From Bacteroidaceae bacterium (GTDB lineage Bacteria; Bacteroidota; Bacteroidia; Bacteroidales; Barnesiellaceae_A): a stretch of 14,130 nucleotides of DNA. The translations under genes were made by a program, and so were the position numbers. Positions 1 to 7,069 of this stretch are shown in pieces. How positions within the stretch are numbered: position 1 is the stretch's first letter; each line of letters starts with the position of its first letter. Location of the stretch: positions 1 through 14,130 of the forward strand of contig JAFZDG010000009.1 in NCBI GenBank assembly GCA_017561285.1, given 5' to 3'. A model generated the notes under the pieces. The model had not been told where the DNA came from, ran no database searches, and worked only from the letters and a program-made list of their open reading frames with translations.

Positions 1-336
1 ATCGGCAGGAATAGTAAAGTCCTCGGCATCATCTTCACCGGTTTCGGTAAGTAGAGCTGTTATTTCTTCTCTCAAAATACGATTCAACTCCGAAGTACCC
101 AGATATTTGTCACGAGCTACACGCTCTTCAATACGTTGAATAATGCGCAGTGTAGTATCTACACCCACATCAGAGGTAATAAGCACCTCCTCAAGATTAT
201 CAAGCACATCATCATCTACACGATCTTTGCCGGCAACAGCACGTGCCAATTTTGAGAAGACACCTTCTTTGGTTTTAGAAAGGCCCTTATCCAACGTCTC
301 TTTTTTCTCTTTTGAGAAGAAATTAAACCATGCCAT
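1..336 (-). CDS. ftsY: Signal recognition particle receptor FtsY, N-terminal part (runs off the left edge)
   Basis: FtsY is the membrane-associated GTPase that receives SRP-ribosome complexes and hands them to the Sec translocon. The 112 visible codons start MAWFNFFSKEKKETLDKGL and continue through KLARAVAGK, VLDNLEEVLITSDVGVDTT and LREEITALL, the helical N domain of Bacteroidota FtsY. The GTP-binding G domain lies beyond the window. The acidic A domain of E. coli FtsY is missing, as is normal in this phylum. ATG at 336 is chosen because it gives the family's short aromatic start; a second ATG at 331 is in another frame. The gene follows the rpmB-rpmG-DUF4295 cluster, its usual Bacteroidales neighbourhood, but a terminator and a probable promoter of its own separate it from them. 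Confidence 0.95.
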   Translation of the reverse strand, partial: MAWFNFFSKEKKETLDKGLSKTKEGVFSKLARAVAGKDRVDDDVLDNLEEVLITSDVGVDTTLRIIQRIEERVARDKYLGTSELNRILREEITALLTETGEDDAEDFTIPAD

Positions 337-392
337 ATATCAATATCTTTTAGTATTCATCCATTCATAGACACTCAACGCCTAATATGATG

Positions 393-424
393 CAAATGTA
401 ACAAAAACAGAGGGTAAAAAAAAA
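393..424 (-). promoter_or_regulatory. Probable ftsY promoter
   Basis: The minus strand reads TACATTTG at 400-393, an exact match to the Bacteroidota -7 consensus TAnnTTTG, about 57 bases before the ftsY ATG. About 20 bases upstream, where TTTG is expected, lies only the T tract of the preceding terminator (424-416), so the -33 half is weak. Confidence 0.55.
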
Positions 425-451
425 CTTCCTTGCACAAAATTTTGTGCAAGG
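416..451 (-). terminator. Intrinsic terminator of the rpmB-rpmG-DUF4295 operon
   Basis: Positions 428-451 are a perfect 24-base palindrome: CCTTGCAC, then AAAATTTT, then GTGCAAGG. On the minus strand it is followed by AAG and nine T residues (424-416), the layout of a factor-independent terminator. It lies about 40 bases after the DUF4295 stop codon and before ftsY. Confidence 0.85.
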
Positions 452-491
452 GAGTCTTTATAACTTGTATTACAATCTACCTATTTATAGA

Positions 492-644
492 TTAAGCTTT
501 CAAAGCAGCTTCAACGTTCTCTTTGAGGATCATTTCCTCTTGGAACATATAGGCACCGGTCTTGGGCGATTTCACCACTTTGATTACTTTCGCATAAGCA
601 CGGCTATCGCCTTTTTGCAAGGTTGCAACGGTTTTCTTTGCCAT
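492..644 (-). CDS. DUF4295 family small protein (50 aa)
   Basis: A short gene starting MAKKTVATLQKGDSRAYAKV and ending KENVEAALKA, 50 residues, with TAA at 494-492. It is lysine-rich and has no membrane segment. I recognise the DUF4295 family, small Bacteroidota proteins of unknown function encoded between rpmG and ftsY. The conserved place beside L28 and L33 and the basic composition suggest a ribosome-associated protein, but that is inference. The ATG at 644 is fixed by a perfect Shine-Dalgarno sequence 8 bases upstream. It lies 16 bases after the rpmG stop codon, so it is almost certainly the last cistron of that operon, ahead of the terminator at 416-451. Confidence 0.9.
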   Translation of the reverse strand: MAKKTVATLQKGDSRAYAKVIKVVKSPKTGAYMFQEEMILKENVEAALKA

Positions 645-650
645 GGGTCA

Positions 651-659
651 GACCTCCTT
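651..659 (-). promoter_or_regulatory. Perfect Shine-Dalgarno sequence before the DUF4295 gene
   Basis: The minus strand reads AAGGAGGTC at 659-651, complementary to the 16S rRNA 3' end, with 8 bases between AGGAGG and the ATG. This is unusual in Bacteroidota, where most genes, including the others in this window, lack such a site. Confidence 0.8.
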
Positions 660-660
660 A

Positions 661-849
661 TTATTTAATTTCTTTGTGAATTGTAACTTTTCTGAGGATG
701 GGGTTGTATTTCTTCAACTCCAAACGCTCTGTGGTATTTTTACGGTTTTTGGTTGTAACATAACGCGAAGTGCCGGGCATACCACTTGCCTTGTGCTCGG
801 TGCATTCGAGAATTACTTGCACTCTATTACCTTTAGCTTTCTTTGCCAT
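661..849 (-). CDS. rpmG: 50S ribosomal protein L33
   Basis: A 62-residue basic protein of the large ribosomal subunit near the E site. MAKKAKGNRVQVILECTEHK at the start, SRYVTTKNRKNTTERLELKKYNP in the middle and the HKEIK end are all typical of L33. Only one cysteine is present (in ECTEH) and the later CxxC pair is replaced by KKYNP, so this is the cysteine-poor (C-minus) form that binds no zinc. It begins one base after the rpmB stop codon, so the two are cotranscribed and probably translationally coupled. Length is normal for Bacteroidota L33. Confidence 0.97.
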   Translation of the reverse strand: MAKKAKGNRVQVILECTEHKASGMPGTSRYVTTKNRKNTTERLELKKYNPILRKVTIHKEIK

Positions 850-850
850 A

Positions 851-1105
851 TTAGTTCATCATTTTTATTTCGGTTAAATACCCTTTCTCGACTGCATACT
901 TAATGGCAGCATCCAAACCCATCTTGTTGATGAGACGAAGACCGGCAGCAGAGATGTTAAGGCTGATCCAGCAGCCTTGTTCTACCCAATAGAATTTCTT
1001 GCTAAAGAGGTTAACATTGAAACGGCGTTTCGTGCGACGTTTCGAGTGCGAAACGTTATTGCCAACCATAGCTTTCTTACCAGTAATTTGACAAATCTTT
1101 GACAT
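851..1105 (-). CDS. rpmB: 50S ribosomal protein L28
   Basis: An 84-residue basic protein of the large ribosomal subunit. The start MSKICQITGKKAMVGNNVSH, the following RRTKRRFNVNL and the ISAAGLRLI segment are diagnostic of L28. There is a single cysteine near the start and no CxxC pair, so no zinc ribbon. It is the first gene of the rpmB-rpmG-DUF4295 operon, with a strong promoter at 1188-1157 and a leader of roughly 45 bases. No Shine-Dalgarno sequence precedes the ATG; the leader is A-rich, as is usual for the phylum. Confidence 0.97.
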   Translation of the reverse strand: MSKICQITGKKAMVGNNVSHSKRRTKRRFNVNLFSKKFYWVEQGCWISLNISAAGLRLINKMGLDAAIKYAVEKGYLTEIKMMN

Positions 1106-1156
1106 CGCTATCTTTTCTTTTTTAGTTTACTTTTCCAACTTTCACAAAACAGTGTG

Positions 1157-1188
1157 CAAATTTACAGCATTTTGAGTTACCGTCCAAA
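1157..1188 (-). promoter_or_regulatory. Promoter of the rpmB operon
   Basis: The minus strand carries TTTG (1188-1185), a 20-base spacer, then TAAATTTG (1164-1157). This is an exact fit to the Bacteroidota housekeeping consensus, about 50 bases upstream of rpmB. Confidence 0.8.
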
Positions 1189-1471
1189 TTTTCGACCGAG
1201 AAAAAAATCATTTTTCTTTTTCGGCCTATTTATAGAGCATCACGACGGAATTATCAATTCGCGCAAATTTACTTTACTTTTTTGTTTTTCAGGACATTGC
1301 GTATATCCCTATCCTTTCGGCGGTGCAAAGATAAGCATTTTATCGCAAAACACCATAGATATAACACATCTAATTGAAATATTTTTTTACACCTCATTTT
1401 TTTTATTTTATTTTTATCGCATCTATATGGCTGTTCGGGGCTCTATTTTCGCAGCAAAAAAACATCAGCAT
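1189..1471. other. Divergent intergenic region between rpmB and the phage-like gene
   Basis: No gene is supported here. On the minus strand two further -7-like boxes, TAAATTTG at 1271-1264 and TATCTTTG at 1333-1326, point toward rpmB, but neither has a TTTG at the right distance. A T-rich tract covers 1379-1416. On the plus strand the only candidate for the downstream gene is TATTTTTA at 1409-1416 (7 of 8 matches to TAnnTTTG), with no clear -33 element. Confidence 0.4.
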
Positions 1472-4039
1472 ATGGAAAATAATCGCATTACTTTTATTGG
1501 TTCTTCTAACATCAATTCTTCTCGGGCTTCTCAGCCCGGTGAGTGTTCTACGGTTGTCAACCTCACTCAACTCAACTCCTCGTTACGCCCCATTGCCTCA
1601 TATGGTATGGCCGGAGGTATGACCGGAACAACTCGCAAAATAGTTTTCATTCACACTCACAACAACAAGCAACATCTCATATCGGTTGATAATACGTCTG
1701 TTTACCACGAGGCCGACATTGATAACAACTACACGTCCGGCATCAATCAACTGCTTGCATCCCTCGAAGATTGCCCTACCGATTTCAATGCCATTGGCAA
1801 TACGCTTGTGGTTACAACAGCCTCAAAGGTTCTTTTCTTCATCTATCGCAACAATTGCTATACCGCATTGGGCGACAAGCCACCTATGCCCATCATTCGC
1901 TTTCGCGAAAAACACATTGATAATAGAGGTTATGTAACCGAGACGGCCGAATTCCCGGGCCGACTTGAAAAGCTATCGGAAGAAAACTACGAATTTATTA
2001 CCAACCATATTTTGGGACCTCTCTATAAAGTTCGTGATGAAATTCACGAACAAAATGGATTTTTTGAACCGGTAGCCATTCGATATGCACTGCGATTGTT
2101 CGATGGCCGACACATTCTCCCATCTCCTCCCGTTGTTGTTAATTTCTACAATTACCAACAACTACTCGAGGAAAGACTCCTCGTATTTTATTATAAGAGC
2201 AGCGCCAACAAGACCACTCTTCTATCCGATACCATATTGTGGGGTATAATGGGTATAGAGTATATAGCCGAAGAGGTAAACCTTGGCAACTGGGGCGACA
2301 TTGTAACGGGCATTGACATCTTTATCTCTAAAGAGATTTCTTTGATAGAAGACCGTCCGATCAATGATGGTATCTATTACGATATGCATGGCGACAAGAT
2401 TGAGTATGGGTACAAATACCACATTCCTCTGTTTAAAGACGAATCAATAGAGATGAATACTCTCAACGACACACTCTTCTATCATTTGGCAACAATAAAG
2501 ATTGATGAGATTGTGCCTCACGAGCCTACGCTTATCAAGCACGATATTCGCCCCAACAATATCATTTACCGACCTTTGATGGAGGTAGATACATCGACAT
2601 TCGATCAAATAGGTGCTATGCACACTTTTGTTTATAACAATCGACTTCACTTGGCCAATGTTAAACGATCGCTCTTCACAGGCTATCATCCTGCTGTTTT
2701 TTGCGCATCTTACGACAACAATAACAACGATGCATCTATACACATCCGCACCCACATTGCATTGGGCAATGAGGGGGCAAAAGTTGTAGATACATATATG
2801 GATGTACCATTTTTCAGTGGTACATTATCACCTCTTATCTCATACCCCAACAGCAACGCCACATCGATGGATATTACCATCATATACAACGGATATTACT
2901 ACCACAAAAGTATAACATTGAAAAGTATCGACAACGAAAACAGAGCTTCATACATTCATCCTCAAATAAAATGTATCGATATAAATGAATGGGAAAAGAG
3001 AGTTGCCACAGATGATGATATCAACAATTTACCCTCATCATCATACTCAACTCCTATCGAACAACGCAACCTGATGCTTGTTTCGCAGATAAACAATCCA
3101 TTCAGTTTTCCCAACGAACTTGCGTACTATATATCCGGTGGTTCTATCAATGGCATAGCTACAACTACAGCAGCGCTGTCACAAGGTCAATTCGGCGAGT
3201 TTCCTCTATACGTATTCACAACAGAGGGCATATGGAGTATGCAGGTAGGTACCGAAGATATTTGTTATACCCGTTGCACCCCCATCAACAACGAGCGAAC
3301 CAAAGAACAAGGCCTCATAGTACCCACTCAGTCGGCCATTATTTATAGGTCGGGCAATAACATATCGGTAATAAGCGGTGCTGAATCGAGTGTACTATTA
3401 CCACTCACCGAAATTTCCACAATCAATTTCAACGAGCAAAAGTCCAAGCTACTTCCACAACTCTCGCCTGCCGGGAAAGACCATACACCTATATTAGAGT
3501 ATCTCGATGAAAATGCTGTTGCTACATACAATCACTCCAAAGATGAACTGATTCTTTGCAATAACCGTTTTACATATTGTTGGATTTTGCACCTGCCATC
3601 ACGCCATCTCTATCGGTGGGAACAGGCAGTACGCGGCATTGTAAGTAGCGGAAATACAATACTGTTTCAAGGGCAAAATAATATTATATACAACCTCAAC
3701 AACGAGATAACCTCTATAAAAGATGTATGCCTCATAACCAAACCCATACAGTTATTGCCCGATGCATATACTCGGTTACGACAGGTAATATGGCGTATGC
3801 ACTCATCACAAGGTGTATTATCGCTATGCATATTGGCATCTCACGAGCCCGATGGTACTTACCATCCCATTTATCGAGCCACTTACGAAGGCTACATCAA
3901 CGGACATCTGCCATTGCGCATATTCTCAGCGCCTTATAAATATTTTCGCATAGCACTATCGGGCAGCGTATCACCCGACTTTACCATCGATTGTGCCGAC
4001 TTGGCCTACGATATAATAGGAAACAACAAATTGAGATAA
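1472..4039 (+). CDS. Large phage-virion-like protein (P22-type DNA stabilisation / crAss-like stabilisation family, tentative)
   Basis: An intact 855-residue reading frame. Motifs I recall from a family found in Bacteroidales prophages are present in order: PGECSTVVNL (about 22-31), FNAIGNTLVV (105-114), RYALRLFDGRH, YNNRLHLANVKRSLFTGY, SQGQFGEFPLYVFTTEGIW (about 567-586), SGNNISVISG, and a terminal APYKYFRIAL ending NKLR. Members of that family are often annotated as hypothetical or as packaged-DNA stabilisation (head-tail closure) proteins; that assignment is from memory and tentative. No signal peptide, membrane segment or enzyme motif is evident; the composition looks beta-rich. ATG at 1472 is preferred because it follows an A-rich stretch and lies just ahead of the PGEC block. 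ATG at 1427 would add 15 residues, and the frame is open back to 1154, which would overlap the rpmB promoter. No other phage gene is nearby. Confidence 0.7.
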   Translation: MENNRITFIGSSNINSSRASQPGECSTVVNLTQLNSSLRPIASYGMAGGMTGTTRKIVFIHTHNNKQHLISVDNTSVYHEADIDNNYTSGINQLLASLEDCPTDFNAIGNTLVVTTASKVLFFIYRNNCYTALGDKPPMPIIRFREKHIDNRGYVTETAEFPGRLEKLSEENYEFITNHILGPLYKVRDEIHEQNGFFEPVAIRYALRLFDGRHILPSPPVVVNFYNYQQLLEERLLVFYYKSSANKTTLLSDTILWGIMGIEYIAEEVNLGNWGDIVTGIDIFISKEISLIEDRPINDGIYYDMHGDKIEYGYKYHIPLFKDESIEMNTLNDTLFYHLATIKIDEIVPHEPTLIKHDIRPNNIIYRPLMEVDTSTFDQIGAMHTFVYNNRLHLANVKRSLFTGYHPAVFCASYDNNNNDASIHIRTHIALGNEGAKVVDTYMDVPFFSGTLSPLISYPNSNATSMDITIIYNGYYYHKSITLKSIDNENRASYIHPQIKCIDINEWEKRVATDDDINNLPSSSYSTPIEQRNLMLVSQINNPFSFPNELAYYISGGSINGIATTTAALSQGQFGEFPLYVFTTEGIWSMQVGTEDICYTRCTPINNERTKEQGLIVPTQSAIIYRSGNNISVISGAESSVLLPLTEISTINFNEQKSKLLPQLSPAGKDHTPILEYLDENAVATYNHSKDELILCNNRFTYCWILHLPSRHLYRWEQAVRGIVSSGNTILFQGQNNIIYNLNNEITSIKDVCLITKPIQLLPDAYTRLRQVIWRMHSSQGVLSLCILASHEPDGTYHPIYRATYEGYINGHLPLRIFSAPYKYFRIALSGSVSPDFTIDCADLAYDIIGNNKLR

Positions 4040-4045
4040 GAATCT

Positions 4046-4093
4046 CCGGCTTCTCGGGTAGATATTACATTCGTTTTATCTTACCCGAGCCGG
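4046..4093. repeat. Inverted repeat across the convergent 3' ends of the phage-like gene and menE
   Basis: CCGG (4046-4049) and CTCGGGTAGATA (4053-4064) can pair with TATC, a one-base bulge, TACCCGAG and CCGG (4077-4093), leaving a 12-base loop. The right arm lies inside the last codons of menE. No T run follows on either strand, so it is not a classical intrinsic terminator, but it could block readthrough or protect both mRNA ends. Confidence 0.5.
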
Positions 4094-5072
4094 TCTCTTG
4101 CAGTTGTGCAACAAAACGTATCTCTCGAGGATACTCATACCTATCCAACAAATCGGACATAGCACTCTTCAATTGCTGCATTTGTGCATCATCATATGGC
4201 GCACTCTCTATTACCAATACGATGTGTTGTCCCAATCGTTCGTCATCGGCAGCTGTTATATAATAACGATGTGATATTATCGATGCTATTTTTCGTTCGA
4301 GTTGCTCGGCACAAAACTTTAGGCCACCGCTCATTATTACATTATCATAACGCCCCAACCATTTAAACAGCCGTTCTCCCACCAACTCTACCACATCGTT
4401 GGTAACAAACTGCTTACCGCTCAATTGCGGCGCATCAACCACAAGACAACAACGATTATCTATATGAAAAGTTACATCGCCTATAGCTGTGTAATAAGTT
4501 TCGCCTATGCGCCGCAATGCTATATGCGAAACGGTTTCGGTCATTCCATAGGTAACATATATATTATTAGGCAACGCCATCAGCTTCTGCTCAAGCTCCT
4601 CACTCACAGGCGAGCCTCCTACCAGCAAATTGGCTATTTGCGACATCAGTCGCACCCCATCGGGCCTGCTCAATGTCTCCGACACCTGCATAGGCACCAT
4701 TGCAGCCATTGTAATGGGTTGCCGGAGATGATTTATAGGGGTTGAAGATGGTGGCACTACAATCAACTCAGCACCGGCTTCTATAGCTCGCACAATCATC
4801 ATCTTTCCGGCTATATACGATGAGGACAGACACAAAAGCAATGTAGATTGAGCATCTATACCCAAATAGCTATTGGTAAGTCGAGCCGAAGCTTGCATAT
4901 CGCTCTTGAGCAGCGCTACAGGCTTGGGAACACCGGTAGAGCCGGATGTATGTCCATTTACATAGGCTTGACTATCATACCATTCGGTCAAAAAAGCCAC
5001 AACATCCTCCCGCACCACACCTTGCATAGCCGTCAGGGATGTATACACCACTCCATTTATTCTCATTTCCAT
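4065..5072 (-). CDS. menE: o-Succinylbenzoate-CoA ligase (short Bacteroidota form)
   Basis: It activates o-succinylbenzoate with ATP and CoA in menaquinone synthesis. The 335-residue protein shows the adenylate-forming signatures: P-loop HTSGSTGVPK (41-50), YGMTET (175-180), the GRYDNVIMSGG hinge region (240-250) and the catalytic lysine in GSGKIKR (K331) near the C-terminus. It is shorter than the roughly 450-residue E. coli enzyme, mostly at the N-terminus, which fits my recollection of Bacteroidota MenE. Two starts are possible: ATG at 5072 (used here) and ATG at 5066, which forms an ATGA overlap with the menC stop. Either implies translational coupling. An upstream extension to 5135 would lie wholly inside menC and adds nothing family-like. 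Last gene of menB-menC-menE. Confidence 0.92.
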   Translation of the reverse strand: MEMRINGVVYTSLTAMQGVVREDVVAFLTEWYDSQAYVNGHTSGSTGVPKPVALLKSDMQASARLTNSYLGIDAQSTLLLCLSSSYIAGKMMIVRAIEAGAELIVVPPSSTPINHLRQPITMAAMVPMQVSETLSRPDGVRLMSQIANLLVGGSPVSEELEQKLMALPNNIYVTYGMTETVSHIALRRIGETYYTAIGDVTFHIDNRCCLVVDAPQLSGKQFVTNDVVELVGERLFKWLGRYDNVIMSGGLKFCAEQLERKIASIISHRYYITAADDERLGQHIVLVIESAPYDDAQMQQLKSAMSDLLDRYEYPREIRFVAQLQETGSGKIKRM

Positions 5073-6121
5073 ACCAAACGGGGATATTGCCACGCTCCTT
5101 GAGGACGATATGTAAGTATCTCTCCCTCTTGACACAGCGGCGATGATATATTATTGGTATAGAGCAATCCGGTCCCAAGTCCTTGCGGCATATCGGTGGG
5201 CAATGATGCGGTATAGCGAGCTATAGCCGACAACCCTATATTCGACTCTAAGGCCGAAGTTATCCACCAACCCACGCCTCGCTCCACTGCTGCTTTACGC
5301 CACAACTCACTACCCGTCAACCCACCGGTCAACGATGGTTTAAGGACTATGTATTGGGGCTTAATGACATCGAGCAACTGTGCCGCCAAATCGGGTGTTA
5401 CCTTACGGCACAGCACCAACTCCTCATCGAGAGCTATAGGTATAGGAGTACAAGCACACAACTGCGCCATTGACTCCCACTGCCCCGCCTTTATAGGCTG
5501 TTCGATAGAGTGTAGGTCATACCGCGCCAAAGCATCCAACTTACGAGGGGCTTCATCGGGCGTAAACGCACCATTGGCATCTACACGCAACTCTATTTCG
5601 TTGCGCGAGAATCTACTGCGTACCACACGCAACAGGTCGAGTTCGGCTTCAAAATCTATGGCTCCGATTTTAAGTTTCACACAGCGAAATCCGGCTTGTA
5701 ATTTTTCCTCTATACGTTGCAACATAGTTGCCTTATCGCCCATCCATACAAGGCCGTTGATGGTTATAGGCTGCTCGCCTGTGTCAAATCTTGATGGATA
5801 GTCACACCACCCCATCAACTCTTGCCATGCGGTTTCAAAACCAAATCGTATAGAGGTCCACTCCGAAAGACTTTGTACCACTTCTTCAAAAGGTCGCACA
5901 CCTACATTTCGGCAAGCATCGGCCAAAACGGCCTCATATTCAGGCCTGTCATCAGAACCCAATCCACGAAACAAGGCACACTCGCCCCACCCCACACGAT
6001 TGAGATGAGCATCATCATACAACTGCACCATATAGCAATCTTTGTAGGTCATTACCCCACGCGATGTGCCACTCGGCTCCTTAAAGAGCAGGCGGTAAGG
6101 AGCATACCTTGCTTGCAACAT
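5063..6121 (-). CDS. menC: o-Succinylbenzoate synthase
   Basis: An enolase-superfamily dehydratase that converts SHCHC to o-succinylbenzoate in menaquinone synthesis. All catalytic landmarks are visible in the 352-residue protein: KLKIG with the KxK pair K149/K151, metal ligands in DANG (D181), IEQP (E207) and LDEE (D232), and the second catalytic lysine in LKPS (K261). TSALESNIG (289-296) closes the barrel active site. The ATG at 6121 lies three bases after the menB stop codon, and the end overlaps menE, so all three are one transcript. The N-terminal capping domain (about 1-110) is complete. Nothing suggests decay. Confidence 0.95.
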   Translation of the reverse strand: MLQARYAPYRLLFKEPSGTSRGVMTYKDCYMVQLYDDAHLNRVGWGECALFRGLGSDDRPEYEAVLADACRNVGVRPFEEVVQSLSEWTSIRFGFETAWQELMGWCDYPSRFDTGEQPITINGLVWMGDKATMLQRIEEKLQAGFRCVKLKIGAIDFEAELDLLRVVRSRFSRNEIELRVDANGAFTPDEAPRKLDALARYDLHSIEQPIKAGQWESMAQLCACTPIPIALDEELVLCRKVTPDLAAQLLDVIKPQYIVLKPSLTGGLTGSELWRKAAVERGVGWWITSALESNIGLSAIARYTASLPTDMPQGLGTGLLYTNNISSPLCQEGEILTYRPQGAWQYPRLVWK

Positions 6122-6124
6122 ATA

Positions 6125-6946
6125 TCAGGGAAATTTGGGGAATTGTTGGAAATCGGGATCTCGTTTCTCCAAGAATGCACGCTTACCTTCTTGTGCCTCT
6201 TCCATGAGGTAGAACATCAAAGTAGCATCGCCGGCAAACTCCATCAAGCCACGTTGACCATCAAGTTCGGCATTCAAGGCACGCTTTATCATACGCACCG
6301 CCATAGGGCTACGTTTCAAGATTGTCTCGCACCACTCTACAGTCTCATCTTCAAGGCGGTCGAAGGGTACTACTTTATTTACCATACCCATCTCTTCAGC
6401 CTCCTTAGCACTATACTGGCGACACAAGAACCATATTTCGCGTGCTTTCTTTTGGCCTACTATGCGAGCCAAATATGACGAACCGAAGCCACCATCGAAG
6501 CTGCCTACTTTAGGGCCTGTCTGTCCGAAACGGGCATTTTCCGATGCAATAGTCAAGTCGCACACCAAGTGTAACACGTGTCCGCCACCTATGGCATAAC
6601 CATTCACCATCGCAATTACAGGTTTGGGCAGCGAGCGTATAGCCTTGTGCAAGTCAAGCACATTGAGACGAGGCACTCCGTTATCATCGATATAACCGCC
6701 TACGCCCTTTACATTCTGGTCGCCACCCGAGCAAAACGCTTTATCGCCTATACCGGTAAACACCACCACACCAATATCGGCACGCTCGCGGCAGATAGCC
6801 ATTGCATCGAGCATATCGAAATTGGTCTGCGGACGAAATGCATTATACACCTCCGGGCGGTTTATTGTTATCTTAGCTATACCTCCATATTGCTGAAAAA
6901 GGATGTCGCTATACTCCTTGATCGTTTTCCATTCTCTTGTTGCCAT
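6125..6946 (-). CDS. menB: 1,4-Dihydroxy-2-naphthoyl-CoA synthase
   Basis: A crotonase-fold enzyme that cyclises OSB-CoA to DHNA-CoA in menaquinone synthesis. In the 273 residues, the oxyanion-hole segment CSGGDQNVKG (72-81), GYAIGGGHVLH (116-126) and QTGPKVGSFDGG (142-153) are present, as is IWFLCRQY. The Q-T-G of the last-but-one motif matches the bicarbonate-binding positions of E. coli MenB, so this should be a type I, bicarbonate-dependent enzyme. The full C-terminal segment (KRDPDFQQFPKFP) is present. It heads the menB-menC-menE operon and has a near-consensus promoter about 40 bases upstream. Confidence 0.97.
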   Translation of the reverse strand: MATREWKTIKEYSDILFQQYGGIAKITINRPEVYNAFRPQTNFDMLDAMAICRERADIGVVVFTGIGDKAFCSGGDQNVKGVGGYIDDNGVPRLNVLDLHKAIRSLPKPVIAMVNGYAIGGGHVLHLVCDLTIASENARFGQTGPKVGSFDGGFGSSYLARIVGQKKAREIWFLCRQYSAKEAEEMGMVNKVVPFDRLEDETVEWCETILKRSPMAVRMIKRALNAELDGQRGLMEFAGDATLMFYLMEEAQEGKRAFLEKRDPDFQQFPKFP

Positions 6947-6986
6947 ATTCTTGTATCAATTAATTTTTCGGTTAGTAATACGACCT

Positions 6987-7018
6987 CAAAGTTAGTAAAT
7001 TCCAAGATAAACAACAAA
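6987..7018 (-). promoter_or_regulatory. Promoter of menB-menC-menE
   Basis: The minus strand has TTTG (7018-7015), a 20-base spacer and TAACTTTG (6994-6987), an exact Bacteroidota consensus. The expected start near 6980 gives a leader of about 33 bases before the menB ATG at 6946. Confidence 0.8.
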
Positions 7019-7035
7019 CTCTTGTTTTTAATTAT

Positions 7036-7043
7036 TACCTTTG
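7036..7043 (+). promoter_or_regulatory. -7 promoter element, divergent from menB
   Basis: TACCTTTG is an exact TAnnTTTG match, 26 bases before the ATG at 7070. I see no TTTG at the expected distance upstream, so the -33 half is missing or diverged. Confidence 0.55.
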
Positions 7044-7044
7044 C

Positions 7045-7057
7045 GTTTACTGTAAAC
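7045..7057. repeat. Small perfect inverted repeat at the predicted transcription start
   Basis: GTTTAC-T-GTAAAC sits directly after the -7 box, over the expected start of the plus-strand transcript. This is a possible operator half-site pair or 5' hairpin. Short AT-rich palindromes also arise by chance. Confidence 0.35.
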
Positions 7058-7069
7058 ACACTATAGGAT

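Noticed and set aside
1154..1471. N-terminal extension of the phage-like protein, open back to 1154
   Set aside because: It overlaps the rpmB promoter, is T-rich with low-complexity F/Y runs, and precedes the A-rich stretch upstream of the ATG at 1472; no family-like residues occur before the PGEC block.
1374..1622. Plus-strand frame with two hydrophobic stretches (82 codons)
   Set aside because: The hydrophobicity comes from the T-rich tract, and the second half is out of frame with the well-supported 1472-4039 gene.
5349..5801. Plus-strand frame of 150 codons inside menC
   Set aside because: Antisense shadow of a gene with all catalytic residues intact.
5822..6478. Plus-strand frame of 218 codons across menC and menB
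   Set aside because: Antisense to two certain genes; no promoter or family likeness.
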